This document shows, piece by piece, positions 7,399-9,106 of a stretch of DNA of 9,106 nt (its first letter is position 1; every line of letters begins with the position of its first letter). The stretch comes from an uncultured Dechloromonas sp. (GTDB lineage: Bacteria; Pseudomonadota; Gammaproteobacteria; Burkholderiales; Rhodocyclaceae). The translations under genes were made by a program, and so were the position numbers. The notes under the pieces are model-generated. The model was given only the letters and a program-made list of their open reading frames with translations. It did no database searches and was not told the origin of the DNA. Location: NCBI GenBank assembly GCA_946477505.1, contig CAMKYP010000124.1, forward strand, positions 1-9,106, in the 5' to 3' direction.

Positions 7399-7451
7399 AC
7401 TATCTACTACCTTTGTCATAGACCATGTGAATTATTTCACGCAAATGTCAA
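7399..7451 (-). promoter_or_regulatory. Probable promoter region of the ThDP-SDR-citrate synthase-like operon
   Basis: Two readings are possible on the minus strand. First, a class II activated promoter: the CRP-type palindrome (centre 7433.5) is followed by GATAGT at 7404-7399 (4 of 6 to TATAAT), which places the palindrome at about -41.5 and the start near 7392, a leader of about 46 bases. Second, a perfect TTGACA at 7451-7446 could be a -35, but the best -10 after 17-18 bases (ACATGG or CATGGT) is poor, and the palindrome would then fall in the spacer. The first fits better. Confidence 0.42.
7425..7440 (-). promoter_or_regulatory. CRP-type palindromic operator
   Basis: The minus strand reads CGTGAAATAATTCACA, matching TGTGA-N6-TCACA at 9 of 10 defined positions. 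The core GTGAA-N4-TTCAC is a perfect inverted repeat (7427-7440). The site is AT-rich at its centre and lies about 80 bases upstream of the first operon gene. A CRP/FNR-superfamily regulator is the natural candidate; other dimeric regulators cannot be excluded. Confidence 0.45.
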
Positions 7452-7596
7452 GTTTCCCCGGTTTTCCGGAGCCCCTTCCAGACTGGCGAGCAGGATTTTT
7501 CATCACCGGTGCAAGGAGGGGCAGCTAGATTTTTGATGGCACGGCGGTTTTGTGGTGTTGCCTAAAATTTGTGCGGTAGGCTGTTTCTTGCCCGGA

Positions 7597-8478
7597 TCAA
7601 GGATTGCAATAGCTGCAGGATACCGGGTCGGCCGTCGTGACACCGTCGCTGCGTTTGCGCGTTTCCCGATGCTCGCAGCGCAGGCACTTCCAGATTTCTG
7701 CCCGATACTCGCGGGTGGGCAATCCGCATTCTGCGCAGTGCAGACCGGCCACTGCCTCGGCGGCGGAAAAACCGGGTGTCTCGCAGTGGGGGCACAAGGA
7801 AGCCAGTTTCTCCGCTAAGTTCAACGCGGCCTTGCCGATGTTCACCATGCGCTCGGGGTGGCCGTGGGCCCGCAAGTCGCGCTCGACGAAAATCCTTGAA
7901 TCGGCAGACGAAACCTGCTTTGCCCATGCGAAGGCGGTTTTCAGGGAGGGCCAGTCGGCCAGCCCCTTGCGCAAGCGCGGGTTGTTTTCGCTGGAGGGAC
8001 GAAGCACCAGGTGCTGCTCGGGGAAGCCGATGCGTGCGGCGAATTCTTCCAGCTCTGCCCAGGTGACGACCCAGGCGTGATCGTTGCCGGCCGGCCCTTG
8101 ATAAATGCCGACCTGCTCGATATTCCGGACTTCGTCGATCAGTAACACGACCTCGATGTTCCATGGAAACAGGCCGGTGTGGGGGTCGAGGCCGAAACTC
8201 CCTTCGCTGGCCAGACCGAAAGAGGCCCCGCTCAACTCCATGGCAATGCGTGCCTTGCGGCGGGCAGCTTCAAGCTGCTTGCCGTAACGTGGAATATCCC
8301 GGGTGAAGGTACCCAGTTGGTCGGTATCGAAACCGCCGATTCGTTCGACGCGACAACCCAGCATGTCGGCGAGGAGGGGCGCGACAACGCGCTCCTTGCC
8401 GTGCTGCGTCAGGAAGGCGATTCGTTGTCCGTGGTAAGGGTGCTGCTCGGGCGATGCAGCGGTGCGGCTATCGGACAA
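7597..8478 (-). CDS. DUF6671-like protein with C-terminal CxxC zinc-ribbon region
   Basis: The protein is 293 residues from a TTG at 8478, which has GGAG nine bases upstream; the frame stays open to a GTG at 8550, but that extension would run through a strong hairpin. It opens with GQRIAFLTQHGKERVVAPLL, with further blocks TDQLGTFTRDIPR, ASEGSFGLDPHTG and VVLLIDEVRN. The last 75 or so residues carry four cysteine pairs, CPHC, CAEC, CLRC and CSYC, consistent with two zinc ribbons. The overall pattern matches what I recall of the DUF6671 family, whose function is not established. No signal peptide or membrane segment is visible, so it is probably cytoplasmic. It follows the hibernation factor gene but is separated by hairpins and may be transcribed independently. 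The presence of a real gene is well supported; the family name is from memory. Confidence 0.75.
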   Translation of the reverse strand: MSDSRTAASPEQHPYHGQRIAFLTQHGKERVVAPLLADMLGCRVERIGGFDTDQLGTFTRDIPRYGKQLEAARRKARIAMELSGASFGLASEGSFGLDPHTGLFPWNIEVVLLIDEVRNIEQVGIYQGPAGNDHAWVVTWAELEEFAARIGFPEQHLVLRPSSENNPRLRKGLADWPSLKTAFAWAKQVSSADSRIFVERDLRAHGHPERMVNIGKAALNLAEKLASLCPHCETPGFSAAEAVAGLHCAECGLPTREYRAEIWKCLRCEHRETRKRSDGVTTADPVSCSYCNP

Positions 8479-8544
8479 GGGTCGAGGCTCCGGCGTAGGA
8501 AAAAGGTCGTTGGCACACAATGCAACATGCCTTGGAAAACGGAT

Positions 8545-8571
8545 TACCACTCACTCGTGTGGCGAGTGGTA
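8545..8571. repeat. Hairpin 1 (8-bp stem) between hpf-like and DUF6671-like genes
   Basis: TACCACTC (8545-8552) pairs perfectly with GAGTGGTA (8564-8571) around an 11-base loop. A competing fold pairs CACTCG (8552-8557) with CGAGTG (8563-8568). On the minus strand it is followed by ATCCGTTTT, so it could end hpf transcription weakly. Confidence 0.6.
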
Positions 8572-8583
8572 TCGGTGGTATCA

Positions 8584-8607
8584 GGCATGCCCGCCATCGG
8601 GCATGCC
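8584..8607. repeat. Hairpin 2 (perfect 10-bp stem, 4-base loop)
   Basis: GGCATGCCCG (8584-8593) and CGGGCATGCC (8598-8607) pair without mismatch around CCAT. There is no T-run on either side, so it is not a classic intrinsic terminator; transcript stabilisation or a REP-like palindrome fits better. Confidence 0.7.
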
Positions 8608-8613
8608 GTGATC

Positions 8614-8638
8614 GCCATGCCACGTACGCGTGGCTGGC
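8614..8638. repeat. Hairpin 3 (10-bp stem with one bulge, 4-base loop)
   Basis: GCCA-T-GCCACG (8614-8624) pairs with CGTGGC-TGGC (8629-8638) around TACG, leaving one bulged T at 8618. It begins 10 bases after the hpf-like stop codon on the minus strand, where a 3' end structure would be expected. Confidence 0.65.
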
Positions 8639-8647
8639 AATTAACCC

Positions 8648-9034
8648 TCAGTGCGTGCTCGATGCTGCTGCCTGGTCTTCGTCCTTGGCCGCATCGGTGC
8701 GGAAAATCTCCCGCAGGCTGTCGCGCCGATGCTTGTTCTGGCGTTCGAGGCGCCGGGCCAGCGAACGTTCGGCCCGGTCTACGGCCCGGTTGATGGCGGC
8801 ATACAGGTCGGACTCGGTGTCCTCGATAACGATATCGCTGGTACCGGGCAGGGCGATCTGTATGCGGCAGCACTTGTCTTCGCCACCGCGCGGACCGTTG
8901 ATGTCGTAAAGGCGTACAGCAACCTTGCGAACATCGTAGGTGGCCCAACTCAGTGCGAATCCCAAGCGGCGCTCGGTGTGTTCGCGCAACGCGGGAGAAA
9001 GGTCGAATCCTTGGGCTCGAATGTCGATATGCAT
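8648..9034 (-). CDS. hpf: Ribosome hibernation factor, HPF/RaiA family (short form)
   Basis: The protein is 128 residues from the ATG at 9034. The frame is open to 9067, but AAAAGGAG lies seven bases ahead of the internal ATG, and MHIDIRAQGF is the usual first strand. The beta-alpha-beta-beta-beta-alpha HPF/RaiA pattern is visible: SPALREHTERRLGFALSWA as helix 1, then strands (KVAVRLYDIN, CCRIQIALPG, DIVIEDTES), then DLYAAINRAVDRAERSLARR as helix 2. Proteins of this family bind the 30S decoding centre and silence ribosomes under stress. The long-HPF dimerisation domain is absent; instead there is a charged tail of about 30 residues (HRRDSLREIFRTDAAKDEDQ). The common rpoN and ptsN neighbours are not seen here, so this may be a stand-alone paralogue. 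The symbol marks the family rather than a proven orthologue. Confidence 0.85.
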   Translation of the reverse strand: MHIDIRAQGFDLSPALREHTERRLGFALSWATYDVRKVAVRLYDINGPRGGEDKCCRIQIALPGTSDIVIEDTESDLYAAINRAVDRAERSLARRLERQNKHRRDSLREIFRTDAAKDEDQAAASSTH

Positions 9035-9040
9035 GATGCG

Positions 9041-9048
9041 CTCCTTTT
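9041..9048 (-). promoter_or_regulatory. Ribosome binding site deciding the hibernation factor start
   Basis: AAAAGGAG on the minus strand, seven bases upstream of the ATG at 9034. The alternative ATG at 9065-9067 has no comparable site and would add 11 residues ahead of the conserved first strand. Confidence 0.7.
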
Positions 9049-9106
9049 GCGGTTGGGGAGCATTCATCCTAGAGCGGTTCGATGATTCGAAATAGACGAA
9101 ATTTAC

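Larger units (their letters stand above)
7347..7596. other. Non-coding region between the DUF6671-like gene and the central operon
   Basis: About 250 bases with no credible ORF. It holds the probable operon promoter and CRP-type site (7399-7451) and a small hairpin with a GC stem and a 4-base loop (7456-7471). The part next to the DUF6671-like gene (about 7500-7596) is AT-richer with no clear intrinsic terminator. Confidence 0.6.

Noticed and set aside
7456..7471. Hairpin (CCCCGG/CCGGAG with TTTT loop) considered as terminator of the DUF6671-like gene
   Set aside because: The stem contains a G-T pair and no T-run follows on the minus strand; it also sits immediately upstream of promoter elements.
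7537..7556. Plus-strand TGGCACG resembling a sigma-54 -24 element
   Set aside because: The -12 GC dinucleotide is missing at the required spacing, and no plus-strand gene follows.
9078..9091. Inverted repeat TTCGA-N4-TCGAA upstream of the hibernation factor
   Set aside because: Only five bases per arm, no clear promoter around it, and the window ends too soon to judge; likely chance.

Overview
The window reads as a GC-rich Gram-negative chromosome segment. Most likely it is a betaproteobacterium of the Rhodocyclales kind (Dechloromonas/Azonexus-like). That assignment is an inference from codon style, the TonB receptor paired with an ABC_sub_bind-type periplasmic protein, and the HPF/RaiA protein; no marker gene settles it. 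Every convincing gene lies on the minus strand, so the window is best read from right to left. I see no tRNA, rRNA, CRISPR array, transposase or attachment site.

Right end (about 9034 to 7597): a short ribosome-hibernation protein (HPF/RaiA family) is followed, across an intergenic stretch packed with three strong hairpins, by a DUF6671-like protein with four CxxC pairs at its C-terminus. A 250-base non-coding region (7347-7596) follows. It holds the probable promoter of the central operon, including a CRP-type palindrome at class II spacing from a -10-like hexamer.

Centre (7346 to 3064): a compact four-gene operon encodes an acetolactate-synthase-like ThDP enzyme with an arginine-rich insertion, a classical SDR dehydrogenase, and two different citrate-synthase-fold proteins whose genes overlap by ATGA. 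Gaps are 13 and 11 bases, then a 4-base overlap. By eye, both citrate-synthase-like proteins lack the usual His/His/Asp catalytic set, so they are unlikely to be ordinary citrate synthases. The set looks like a carbon-carbon bond-making or -breaking pathway (2-oxoacid carboligation, carbonyl reduction, acyl-CoA chemistry) that I cannot match to a named pathway. It is the best candidate here for an undescribed system.

Left end (2980 to 1): a TonB-dependent outer-membrane receptor with its own likely promoter, then a periplasmic ABC-type substrate-binding protein that runs off the window. The receptor reading frame is broken near its 3' end by one extra base in a run of seven A (minus strand). 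With six A, a textbook C-terminal beta-barrel end appears. The transport pair may bring in, or sense, the compound handled by the upstream operon, but that link rests only on proximity.
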